Shown piece after piece: positions 38,201-41,171 of a DNA stretch of 64,000 nt. Source of the stretch: Druceiella hillmani (lineage: Eukaryota; Arthropoda; Insecta; Lepidoptera; Hepialidae); NCBI GenBank assembly GCA_039881145.1, contig JAYKKI010000077.1, positions 4,100,501 to 4,164,500 on the forward strand. Direction: 5' to 3'. Made by a program: the position numbers and the translations under genes. Within the stretch, counting starts at the first letter, position 1. Each line of letters begins with the position of its first letter. The notes under the pieces are model-generated. The model was not told where the DNA came from, searched no databases, and saw only the letters and a list, made by a program, of their open reading frames with translations.

Positions 38201-39179
38201 GATGGGATATATGAAAAAAAAACTTTTGCTGGGAGAAAATGTTTTACTGCTTTACATGTACATAAAAAAAATTTTATTTATCAAATTTTATACATGTTAA
38301 TTGAAATCTCTATATAAAGTTTTTCATGTCTAAAACAAATTCAGGCAAATGTCACAAATTTAGGCAAATTATGGAAACTGTGAGGATGTGACTGATGGTT
38401 GGACAGAGAAACGGATAGGTTGATAGACTTGATGAATGTATAAAGAATCCCTTGATCTACTACGGAACACTGATAAAGAAACAGATTGAATTATTTTATT
38501 TGAATATCTTATTTAATGCGATATTTTGTTTTGTCTATTACCTGTGTACTCTGCTCCATGGCTAAATACTGTTAAAAACTAATATTAGGATTTTAAGGTG
38601 GTCTTCCCAGAGGTTATAATTCAGAATATATTTAGAAAAAATTTTGGTTCTATAGATATTGATGAAATTGCAATCTGGTGATTTTTAATTTTTGAAGAAA
38701 AAAATGTTATTTTAGAGACAAAGATGAATAAAATTTAGTTAATTTTCTGGTGTTATTTATTGAAATTATATAGTTGGAAAATCACGTGAAGTAAAATATT
38801 CTAAAGGGTAATAAAAAAAGCCTCAATAGTGGTTTGGTTCTCAACAACAGGCTGAAATTTAAAAGTAACTAGGATGAAAAATGGTGTCCTCATTTTAAAA
38901 AAAAACAAATACAATAATAATACTAAATTTACTCTGTATAAATTTTAAGGTCCGCATACCAAACGTTCATCATCTGAATGCCGAGAAGCCAACAATTCGC
39001 CTTCTAGAAGAGGTCTTGATACCAGCCGAGAAAACTCCATTAGAGAAGACCTACGTAGAAACAATTCACTCCGGGATAGAGGAGACCATAGAGAAATTCA
39101 CACAAGTAGAGATAATCCCACTATCAACAATCGAGATGACAGATGCCTAGCCCCCACCACCACTAGCTCTATGGCATGA
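402..39179 (+). CDS. BRSK: BRSK/SAD-family serine/threonine kinase, C-terminal part, 17 exons
   Basis: This is the 3' part of a BR/SAD kinase gene (Drosophila sff, C. elegans sad-1, vertebrate BRSK1/2), an AMPK-related kinase known to control neuronal polarity and presynaptic vesicle clustering. Exons as placed: 402-531, 2230-2306, 4568-4683, 7594-7656, 8176-8250, 9482-9580, 13087-13182, 16664-16786, 19074-19243, 20726-20830, 26110-26191, 26627-26749, 27778-27833, 31039-31143, 34868-34927, 36752-36872, 38950-39179. All have GT-AG borders and phases agree throughout, giving about 609 residues and a TGA stop. Family identity rests on IYFLLLERK (end of the UBA-like segment), [66 protein letters not shown] and ITFTLLSG, all close to vertebrate BRSK. 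The kinase domain and start codon lie left of the window. Introns are long and hold many transposon remains. The tail after the KA1-type domain is polar and unrecognised. Confidence 0.93.
760..875. repeat. Dispersed-repeat remnant with CCCGTGGCTTCGCCCGC
   Basis: A GC-rich island (CCCGTGGCTTCGCCCGC near 774-790), followed by CCCACGGGAATGTACC and GGGGATAAAATAGAT, interrupts AT-rich intron. This arrangement is familiar from dispersed repeats of many insect genomes (CCGTGGCTTCGCCCGC...GGGATAAA). The family is not assigned. Confidence 0.4.
984..1981 (-). mobile_element. Degraded piggyBac element with TTAA and terminal inverted repeats
   Basis: The left end at 984 reads TTAACACTTTGACAGCT. The reverse complement of the right end (to 1981) reads TTAACACTTTAACAGCTAA. 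Both start with TTAA, the piggyBac target. Between them, on the minus strand, lie remains of a piggyBac transposase. At about 1 kb the element is shorter than an autonomous copy (usually over 2 kb), so it is internally deleted and inactive. Confidence 0.8.
1219..1616 (-). pseudogene. piggyBac transposase C-terminal fragment, frameshifted
   Basis: On the minus strand, 1395-1616 carries [17 protein letters not shown] and [11 protein letters not shown], resembling the region around the NAYVIY motif near the end of the piggyBac DDE domain. In a different frame, 1219-1410 carries [20 protein letters not shown], a Cys/His cluster (CX2C, CX3C, H) typical of the C-terminal zinc-binding domain. The two parts overlap in different frames, so the gene is broken; the N-terminal half is missing. 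Confidence 0.75.
2230..2306 (+). CDS. BRSK: BRSK exon b: Ser/Pro linker
   Basis: The acceptor is TTTTTCAG/G and the donor TTTAG/GTACAG. It reads [20 protein letters not shown] then RRHQF, with two bases left over (phase 2). The [10 protein letters not shown] stretch corresponds to TDGGSPVPARR in vertebrate BRSK. Confidence 0.85.
2307..4567 (+). other. BRSK intron with no recognised element
   Basis: AT-rich intron. I found no coding similarity and no clear repeat, only short homopolymer tracts and small local duplications such as TCATAAATAAGA near 3594 and 3629. Confidence 0.5.
4568..4683 (+). CDS. BRSK: BRSK exon c: Ser/Arg-rich linker, acceptor uncertain
   Basis: The exon is GC-rich against its surroundings and ends at G/GTAAGT (4683/4684). 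Its core reads [16 protein letters not shown] and then [15 protein letters not shown]; the SRS..G core parallels RSRSISG of vertebrate BRSK. Three AGs keep the frame: exon starts at 4568, 4592 or 4604. I prefer 4568 because it has the most pyrimidine-rich approach (TGTGTATCTGCACAG); the other two follow purine-rich DNA. Enters in phase 2, leaves in phase 1. Confidence 0.75.
5282..5379. repeat. Short tandem repeat inside an inverted repeat
   Basis: GATTTAAATGAATCACAA is repeated three times, followed by a variant GTGATTTAAATGAATCAC. The whole is bracketed by 17-base perfect inverted arms, CTGAGATTTAAATGAAT (5282-5298) and ATTCATTTAAATCTCAG (5363-5379). Confidence 0.85.
5465..5690. repeat. Dispersed repeat, copy 1 (relative at 38055-38250)
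   Basis: Shared ordered words with 38055-38250: ATTGTTGAAAAATTAG, ATTGCACTTC.CTT.GAAG, a CTTTAAAA stretch, GG.AAATGG.ACCT, and AAAAAACTTTT. This is followed here by GACGGACAGACAGATG. Both copies are in the same orientation in BRSK introns and are clearly diverged. Confidence 0.6.
6503..7021. repeat. 132-bp tandem repeat, about four copies
   Basis: The word TTAGCTGTTCTTGAAAATAA recurs with spacing of exactly 132 bases (anchor A at 6506, 6638, 6770, 6902). The copies are nearly identical; the last has one T fewer in the GAGTTTTG stretch and a CGATG for CATTG change. It lies in a BRSK intron and appears non-coding. Confidence 0.95.
7432..7491. repeat. (TA)n microsatellite
   Basis: A run of alternating T and A with a few interruptions lies in the intron about 100 bases before BRSK exon d. 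Confidence 0.95.
7594..7656 (+). CDS. BRSK: BRSK exon d: linker, symmetric phase 1
   Basis: Acceptor TGATTTCAG, donor CATG/GTAAGT. It reads [20 protein letters not shown], then H. It is 63 nt long and begins and ends in phase 1, so it can be skipped without a frame change. No match to vertebrate BRSK is obvious; it is included because the borders and phase fit. Confidence 0.75.
8176..8250 (+). CDS. BRSK: BRSK exon e: linker, symmetric phase 1
   Basis: Acceptor TTTTGCAG, donor ATAT/GTAAGT. It is 75 nt in phase 1-1 and reads [20 protein letters not shown], then ISLNI. It contains a short His-rich run. It is not recognisable outside the gene context. Confidence 0.72.
8251..9481 (+). other. BRSK intron, no recognised element
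   Basis: AT-rich intron. The only local structure seen is a duplicated TTTTTCCTCCCGTAAT near 9127 and 9167. Confidence 0.5.
9482..9580 (+). CDS. BRSK: BRSK exon f: linker, symmetric phase 1
   Basis: Acceptor CCGTTGTAG, donor AGAG/GTATAC. It is 99 nt in phase 1-1. It begins [20 protein letters not shown] and ends [13 protein letters not shown]. It is Pro/Ser/His-rich with SPLL and HSPSH. Confidence 0.75.
9993..10049. repeat. Near-perfect small inverted repeat (hairpin)
   Basis: The left arm CAAAGATCATAGGTTAAGG (9993-10015 in full) and right arm CCTAACCTATGATCTTTG (ending 10049) pair over 22 bases with one bulged A around a 12-base loop. It lies in a BRSK intron. Confidence 0.85.
10500..11990 (+). 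mobile_element. Jockey/CR1-like non-LTR retrotransposon, reverse transcriptase remnant
   Basis: Three reading frames in succession give an ordered reverse transcriptase. Near 10645-10690 is [15 protein letters not shown], followed by [14 protein letters not shown]. In the next frame come [17 protein letters not shown] (about 11067) and [14 protein letters not shown]; in the third, [20 protein letters not shown] (from 11438), a remnant HLYDNLQIY where the family has YADD, and [11 protein letters not shown]. Frameshifts near 11010 and 11430, stops and loss of the YADD core show it is inactive. The endonuclease is missing. Confidence 0.85.
10603..11700 (+). pseudogene. Reverse transcriptase pseudogene of the non-LTR element
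   Basis: The segment before the RT domain reads in one frame from 10603 to about 11010, the fingers and palm from 11001 to about 11435 in another, and the PQGGALSP and thumb part in a third to about 11700. An in-frame TAG follows LDRDLASIG. Degenerate similarity to KNLGL...SL continues to about 11990. It shares orientation with BRSK and lies wholly in one intron. Confidence 0.83.
11991..13086 (+). other. BRSK intron, no recognised element
   Basis: AT-rich sequence right of the retrotransposon remnant up to the acceptor at 13086. I see no coding similarity and no strong repeat. Confidence 0.5.
13087..13182 (+). CDS. BRSK: BRSK exon g: Pro-rich linker, symmetric phase 1
   Basis: Acceptor TTTTGATCAG, donor GCTG/GTAAGA. 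It is 96 nt in phase 1-1. It reads [20 protein letters not shown], then [12 protein letters not shown]. It occupies the place of the proline-rich, PXXP-containing segment before the PWRARL block in other BRSK proteins. Confidence 0.82.
13925..14132 (-). pseudogene. Transposase N-terminal helix-turn-helix fragment
   Basis: The minus strand has about 69 codons without a stop, including [19 protein letters not shown], then [20 protein letters not shown] and YRRRTHPL. A sequence of the form (A)EITGV-(L/S)[10 protein letters not shown] is typical of the HTH domain at the start of IS630/DDE-type transposases in insects. The catalytic part was not found beside it. The family assignment is tentative. 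Confidence 0.5.
14133..16663 (+). other. BRSK intron, mostly unassigned
   Basis: AT-rich intron. A GC-richer stretch at 14380-14490 and a duplicated ATTTATAAATTGCACTCCATT (near 15967 and 15993) stand out. The purine-rich tract 15696-15790 precedes the fragment described at 15813. No gene is recognised. Confidence 0.45.
15813..15926 (+). other. Possible transposase C-terminal tail remnant
   Basis: Thirty-seven codons to a TAA begin [20 protein letters not shown]. Before it lies an A/G-rich tract coding mostly Lys and Arg. Such a basic stretch followed by SSSEEE is common at the ends of pogo/Tigger-like transposases in insects, but the match is short and composition-driven. Confidence 0.25.
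16664..16786 (+). CDS. BRSK: BRSK exon h: conserved PWRARL...GSPRFHRRK block
   Basis: The acceptor is GTAATTCAG. The donor AAA/GTTGGT is weak. It is 123 nt in phase 1-1 and begins [16 protein letters not shown]. The rest, [20 protein letters not shown] then RRKMQ, is nearly identical to the vertebrate BRSK block ending FHRRKLQ. If the following intron were retained, a stop would follow after about eight codons. Confidence 0.95.
16787..17538 (+). other. BRSK intron, no recognised element
   Basis: AT-rich intron between BRSK exon h and the endonuclease remnant. No coding similarity or clear repeat found. Confidence 0.45.
17539..18150 (-). mobile_element. Non-LTR retrotransposon endonuclease remnant
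   Basis: The minus strand at 17539-17739 reads [17 protein letters not shown] and then [26 protein letters not shown] is the conserved core of the AP-type endonuclease of non-LTR elements. Further upstream on the same strand and in other frames come [20 protein letters not shown], then [13 protein letters not shown]. Order and motifs fit an RTE-like endonuclease broken by frameshifts. The reverse transcriptase is not next to it. Confidence 0.75.
18151..19073 (+). other. BRSK intron, no recognised element
   Basis: AT-rich intron up to the acceptor of BRSK exon i. A short stretch at 18400-18430 is roughly inverted relative to 17094-17113; see the rejected notes. Confidence 0.4.
19074..19243 (+). 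CDS. BRSK: BRSK exon i: LTPESSPEL and start of the KA1-type domain
   Basis: Acceptor ATTTAACAG, donor AGT/GTAAGT. After the split T it reads [20 protein letters not shown], then [20 protein letters not shown], and ends [31 protein letters not shown] and [10 protein letters not shown] are hallmark stretches of BRSK. It ends in phase 0. Confidence 0.96.
19458..19593 (+). other. Small unexplained open stretch
   Basis: From ATG 19458 the frame reads [20 protein letters not shown], then [14 protein letters not shown], with a potential donor AG/GTATTT at 19560 and a stop at 19591-19593. The peptide is more polar than random AT-rich reading. No family is recognised. It may be a fragment of an old insertion in the intron. 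Confidence 0.2.
19980..20212 (-). repeat. tRNA-derived SINE, minus strand
   Basis: Read on the minus strand from 20212, the sequence has an A-box-like TGGTGTATTGGATTGG (20188-20203) and, about 40 bases on, a perfect B-box core GGTTCGATTCC (20138-20148). A tract of Ts on the + strand at 19980-19987 would be the A-tail. The acceptor and T-arm helices do not form properly, so this is a SINE head rather than a functional tRNA. Confidence 0.6.
20726..20830 (+). CDS. BRSK: BRSK exon j: KA1-type domain
   Basis: Acceptor AAATTACAG, donor CAG/GTACAT. It is 105 nt in phase 0-0. It reads [20 protein letters not shown], then [15 protein letters not shown]. The counterpart in vertebrate BRSK is LSHSVISQTSFRAEYK followed by PAVFQKPVKFQ. 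Confidence 0.96.
20831..21998 (+). other. BRSK intron, no recognised element
   Basis: AT-rich intron before the non-LTR tail fragment. No coding similarity or strong repeat seen. Confidence 0.45.
21999..22460 (+). mobile_element. Non-LTR retrotransposon 3' remnant
   Basis: Frames on the + strand give [10 protein letters not shown] at 21999, then [45 protein letters not shown] and KVEEAR near 22351. This matches the C-terminal end of insect reverse transcriptase proteins with LLYGSETWVW...SLRSMCG...WFGHLERM...GRPR...AREIC. Stops and frameshifts are frequent. It ends near [14 protein letters not shown] coding followed by ATGTATG. Confidence 0.72.
22497..23305 (-). mobile_element. hAT-like (ZMYM-type) transposase remnant
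   Basis: On the minus strand, an upstream part (22979-23305, then 22825-23028 in another frame) ends with [20 protein letters not shown] and KKGSEHFQ, resembling the domain that starts ZMYM1-like hAT transposases. Further along, 22497-22740 reads [20 protein letters not shown], then [27 protein letters not shown] is the conserved catalytic-Asp motif of this group. The two parts are out of frame and close together, so the middle is deleted. Confidence 0.72.
23386..23426. repeat. Short tandem duplication
   Basis: CTTTTTAACTAAGGATGT occurs twice in direct succession, apart from one extra T and a junction base. This is a small local duplication in a BRSK intron. Confidence 0.8.
23917..24229 (-). 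mobile_element. Mariner-like element, transposase C-terminus and end
   Basis: The minus strand reads [20 protein letters not shown], then [16 protein letters not shown], which is the form of a mariner transposase C-terminus (GI.KL..R.EKCI...G.Y.E). Just beyond, the strand reads AACTTAAAAATGGCCCCTCG and ends near 23917 at a TA, consistent with a mariner terminal inverted repeat. The codons before 24060 are not mariner-like, so most of the gene is lost. Confidence 0.62.
24240..26109 (+). other. BRSK intron, no recognised element
   Basis: AT-rich intron. A weak resemblance to the mariner N-terminal half was looked for right of 24240 but not established. A purine-rich stretch runs from 25843 to 25960. 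No gene seen. Confidence 0.4.
26110..26191 (+). CDS. BRSK: BRSK exon k: KA1-type domain
   Basis: Acceptor GACTTTCAG, donor CAG/GTGAGG. It reads [20 protein letters not shown], then ITFTLLSG across the junction. It corresponds to VDITY...ENGIYSVTFTLLSG of vertebrate BRSK. It ends in phase 1. Confidence 0.95.
26627..26749 (+). CDS. BRSK: BRSK exon l: end of KA1-type domain and basic segment
   Basis: Acceptor TTTCGCAG, donor CATG/GTGTGT. It is 123 nt in phase 1-1. It reads [20 protein letters not shown], then [32 protein letters not shown] aligns with RRFKRVVETIQA at the end of the vertebrate domain. The remainder is Arg/Pro-rich. Confidence 0.93.
26750..27777 (+). other. BRSK intron, no recognised element
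   Basis: AT-rich intron; only short local duplications are seen, such as GTTTTTGTAAAGAC near 27356 and 27375. Confidence 0.45.
27778..27833 (+). CDS. BRSK: BRSK exon m: Gln/His-rich tail, tandem acceptor
   Basis: The acceptor is CTAGCAG, an NAGNAG arrangement. AG at 27776-27777 gives [21 protein letters not shown] at 27773-27774 would add one Ala codon with the frame kept. Donor CAG/GTGAGT. Enters in phase 1, leaves in phase 0. Confidence 0.85.
27834..29233 (+). other. BRSK intron, no recognised element
   Basis: AT-rich intron with a partial duplication of TTATATGCTTTAT around 28809 and 28851. No coding similarity recognised. Confidence 0.4.
29234..29661 (+). mobile_element. Small piggyBac-like element, tentative
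   Basis: A 428-base segment begins TTAACC (29234) and ends GGTTAA (29661), that is, TTAA targets with a short inverted CC/GG. On the + strand inside it reads [13 protein letters not shown] and then [15 protein letters not shown], an acidic Ser/Asp region like the N-terminus of piggyBac transposases. The terminal similarity does not extend far beyond six bases, so the call is tentative. Confidence 0.4.
29662..31038 (+). other. BRSK intron, no recognised element
   Basis: AT-rich sequence up to the acceptor of BRSK exon n. No coding similarity recognised. Confidence 0.4.
31039..31143 (+). CDS. BRSK: BRSK exon n: acidic/Ser-rich tail
   Basis: Acceptor ACAATTGCAG, donor GAGCAG/GTAAGT. It is 105 nt in phase 0-0. 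It reads [20 protein letters not shown], then [15 protein letters not shown]. The Asp/Ser cluster SSDLDSDSS looks like an acidic phosphorylation cluster, but that is inference. No family match is known to me. Confidence 0.85.
32055..32186. repeat. Inverted repeat with 35-base arms
   Basis: The left arm (32055-32089), which includes TGAAACTATGTGATGTAGTA, pairs with the right arm (32152-32186), which includes TACTACATCACGTAGTTTCA. Thirty-three of 35 positions match around a 62-base loop. It lies in the intron after BRSK exon n. Confidence 0.88.
32290..32820 (-). other. Unidentified GC-richer, partly translatable remnant
   Basis: This stretch is less AT-rich than its surroundings. The minus strand gives broken open segments such as [38 protein letters not shown] and [18 protein letters not shown] do not recognise a family. 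It may be a decayed insertion or retrocopy. Confidence 0.25.
34105..34216. repeat. (TA)n/(CATA)n microsatellite
   Basis: Alternating TA with CATA and ACAAA interruptions runs for about 110 bases. It is the first of four such tracts within 1.2 kb. Confidence 0.95.
34270..34307. repeat. Perfect small inverted repeat
   Basis: CGTTGATCTCTAAC (34270-34283) and GTTAGAGATCAACG (34294-34307) are exact reverse complements around a 10-base loop. Confidence 0.9.
34481..34552. repeat. (TA)n microsatellite
   Basis: Nearly pure TA repeat of about 70 bases, immediately left of the long inverted repeat. Confidence 0.95.
34553..34696. repeat. Long perfect inverted repeat with a (TA)n centre
   Basis: The arms start with AAAAGAACTCTAAAGAATGG (from 34553) and end with CCATTCTTTAGAGTTCTTTT (to 34696); between them GAACGTTAGAGAGTATTA and its complement continue the pairing into a (TA)n core. 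The unique part of each arm is about 38 bases with no mismatch seen. It would form one cruciform or RNA hairpin in the BRSK intron. Confidence 0.92.
34868..34927 (+). CDS. BRSK: BRSK exon o: Gly/Ser-rich tail
   Basis: Acceptor ACATTTTCAG, donor AAG/GTATAT. It is 60 nt, phase 0-0, and reads [20 protein letters not shown], a low-complexity Gly/Ser segment. It is supported mainly by phase and splice sites. Confidence 0.75.
35133..35246. repeat. (TA)n/(TATG)n microsatellite
   Basis: About 110 bases of alternating TA with a central ATGT run, a few hundred bases after BRSK exon o. Confidence 0.95.
35247..36751 (+). other. BRSK intron, no recognised element
   Basis: AT-rich intron; a GC-richer patch at 36615-36650 has no recognisable coding. 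No element assigned. Confidence 0.4.
36752..36872 (+). CDS. BRSK: BRSK exon p: tail, weak donor
   Basis: Acceptor AATTTCCAG; the donor CAAG/GTTCTA departs from consensus after GT. It begins [20 protein letters not shown] and ends [15 protein letters not shown]. It is GC-rich against its introns. Retaining the following intron would add only three codons before a TAA, so it offers a ready alternative C-terminus. It ends in phase 1. Confidence 0.85.
36873..37920 (+). other. BRSK intron, no recognised element
   Basis: AT-rich intron with no recognised repeat or coding similarity. Confidence 0.4.
37921..37971. repeat. Small hairpin
   Basis: AAAACTTTGCCAT and ATGGCAAAGTTTT pair perfectly across a 7-base loop (TGGCTAT). 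Extending outward, TTAAACAGT and ATTATTTAA pair with a few mismatches, giving arms of 22 bases. Confidence 0.82.
38055..38250. repeat. Dispersed repeat, copy 2 (relative at 5465-5690)
   Basis: It shares ordered words with 5465-5690 (see that entry), such as ATTGTTGAAAAATTAG and ATTGCACTTC. This copy is diverged and AT-richer, and lies in the last intron of BRSK. Confidence 0.6.
38950..39179 (+). CDS. BRSK: BRSK terminal coding exon with stop
   Basis: The acceptor is AATTTTAAG/G, an AAG rather than CAG or TAG. After the split Gly come 75 codons and TGA at 39177-39179. The peptide begins [20 protein letters not shown] and ends [12 protein letters not shown]. It is Arg/Asn/Ser-rich and charged, with repeated SR, RRNNS and RDRGDHRE stretches. 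No domain was recognised. The clean phase match to the previous exon and the absence of stops for 228 nt in AT-rich DNA support it. Confidence 0.85.
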
Positions 39180-39540
39180 GACTCATTAATCTATATGCTT
39201 CATCTCTCAAAAGAATGACGGTTGTCAACAAGTTATCTATAGTTATGTATTATTATTTTAATCATTGAAATTTTAGGATTCGGCAAAAACATATTTTGCT
39301 ACTGACAGTATTAAAAATGGATATAGGAGAATGTTTATGCCTATATATAAATATTGGAGAATAATCTGTAATTAACTGTAAAGACATTTAGTAAAAAAAC
39401 TTGTCTTTGTCTAGTCATTGAAAAAGAATTCTAGTCTATGAAATGTCAGGGAAGGAAATAATAATCATTAATCATATCATACATAAAGTTTCGTGCGTGA
39501 TTTATATTAAAAAAAATGAATAAATAGTGATTGCTTAAAA
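39180..39540 (+). other. Probable start of the BRSK 3' untranslated region
   Basis: AT-rich sequence follows the stop codon. An AATAAA at 39519-39524 is the first convincing polyadenylation signal. Further AATAAA hexamers lie downstream, for example near 40846 and 41807, so the transcript could be longer; the sequence alone cannot decide. Confidence 0.45.
39519..39524 (+). terminator. Candidate polyadenylation signal AATAAA
   Basis: AATAAA occurs 340 bases after the BRSK stop codon. A TG-bearing stretch follows within 20 bases. In such AT-rich DNA the hexamer is common, so this is only the nearest plausible site. Confidence 0.4.
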
Positions 39541-41137
39541 AATTATGTAAATTGTCTATGGTTTCTGTGTCTGTAATCTATTATAGCATAGTGTAATGAA
39601 TTTAAAAAAAAACGGTAATGTTTTATGAAAGGAAGAAAATCTATTTATTTAATAATTACAGCTTAAATCTACGCATTAAGACTAAATTTACATACACCAT
39701 ACCGTATTAAACAAACAATTTTAATTGTAAAATATTTTTCTACTTTCGACTTCATTTTTATTTATTTCATTAAATCTTAAGTGATTAATGTAACGAAGAT
39801 TATTCAAGTAATAGATAATTTAGGTGTCACTGGTCAGGGAAAGTTGCAATTTAAAACCGAAAAAAAGAGAATATACAACTATTATTTTTGACTTCGAATG
39901 ACAGAATACTGCTTTTTTTGTTTTAATACCAAAAGCAGACAAAAAATATCTTGTAATTGTATCTCTGGTATTTTCTCTATGGATGCATTCCACTAGCTGA
40001 TCGCAACGCTCACTATGCTTATTGCTTTTCATCCACTTGACGGTTGCGGTTATTGTGATCATAATCGAAATGTTCACGACCACTTCGAAGACATACCAAC
40101 CGACGTGTCAAAGCAGGCCATTGTGGTCGTTCATCTATCGTCATCGTATGTCTATTTATTTTCATACATCGATAAATATTTACTTATGTAAATTATATTA
40201 CCTACGATATGAACCATAAACATCATTATAGAGAGAATCATTTTATGTAGTTCTGAAAAATAATACAAGTAAATACGCAAAACACGCAAACAATTAACAA
40301 ATTCTTATTAAAATTAAATTAGTTTTACAATTAGTATAAATTACTATTTATATATAAAAAAACAATGATAATTTCTTTACTTTGTTCAATATTCGCTATT
40401 TCCTCATAATTATGAAAACACACTTTTCATAAACAATCCCACTTAGATTGACAGTTGCAATGCTGATAAGCTAGTGGAATGGGAAAGATTATGGTCATGA
40501 GCCGAGCGTTGTGGGTGTCTTAGTGGAACTCAGCTTATGAATATTAAATTACACTGTGTTATGTTAAAATGCTACTAGATTCCATACAACATTTTGCTGT
40601 CCGATGACAGTATGCTATAAATTATTGGTACGGTGTGCAAGTTTCATAAATCATTCTTGTATGACAGAGGTCTATATAACACATTTTTAATTATGTCAAA
40701 AGAAATGAATAAACACGAAAATTGTGGGTCTACAATGAATATGAGGTTATCCACGCAATGTATGTAGAAGAATTTCAAAAATAGATATGTGGGGTTAGAC
40801 CAGAATGTGGGGAGGCGGCCCAGCATAGTTGTAAAAATTTATGATGAATAAATCGGTAATTCTTATTTGTTTGTTGATGACCTTGAATAAGTGGTTAAAA
40901 GAGGTTTTAATACATTGTTGACCAGTAATTTCATGTAGAAACTATTTCATTCCACCAGCTATTAATTCATAATTAAGTACGAAGTGAAACAATCTATACA
41001 AATATCAATACACTTTATATACACAATGAATTTAAATGAAACTTTATACATATCTTCTTAATTAAGTGCTGAAGTGAAAGAAGTGTTCTGTTATGTCATT
41101 AATATATACATGTATGTACATAAATATGTACACACAC

Positions 41138-41171
<34 letters not shown>

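Noticed and set aside
39820..40083. An 87-codon open frame on the minus strand right of BRSK
   Set aside because: No motif, no conserved composition and no splice context. Open frames of this length are expected by chance in 11 kb of AT-rich DNA.
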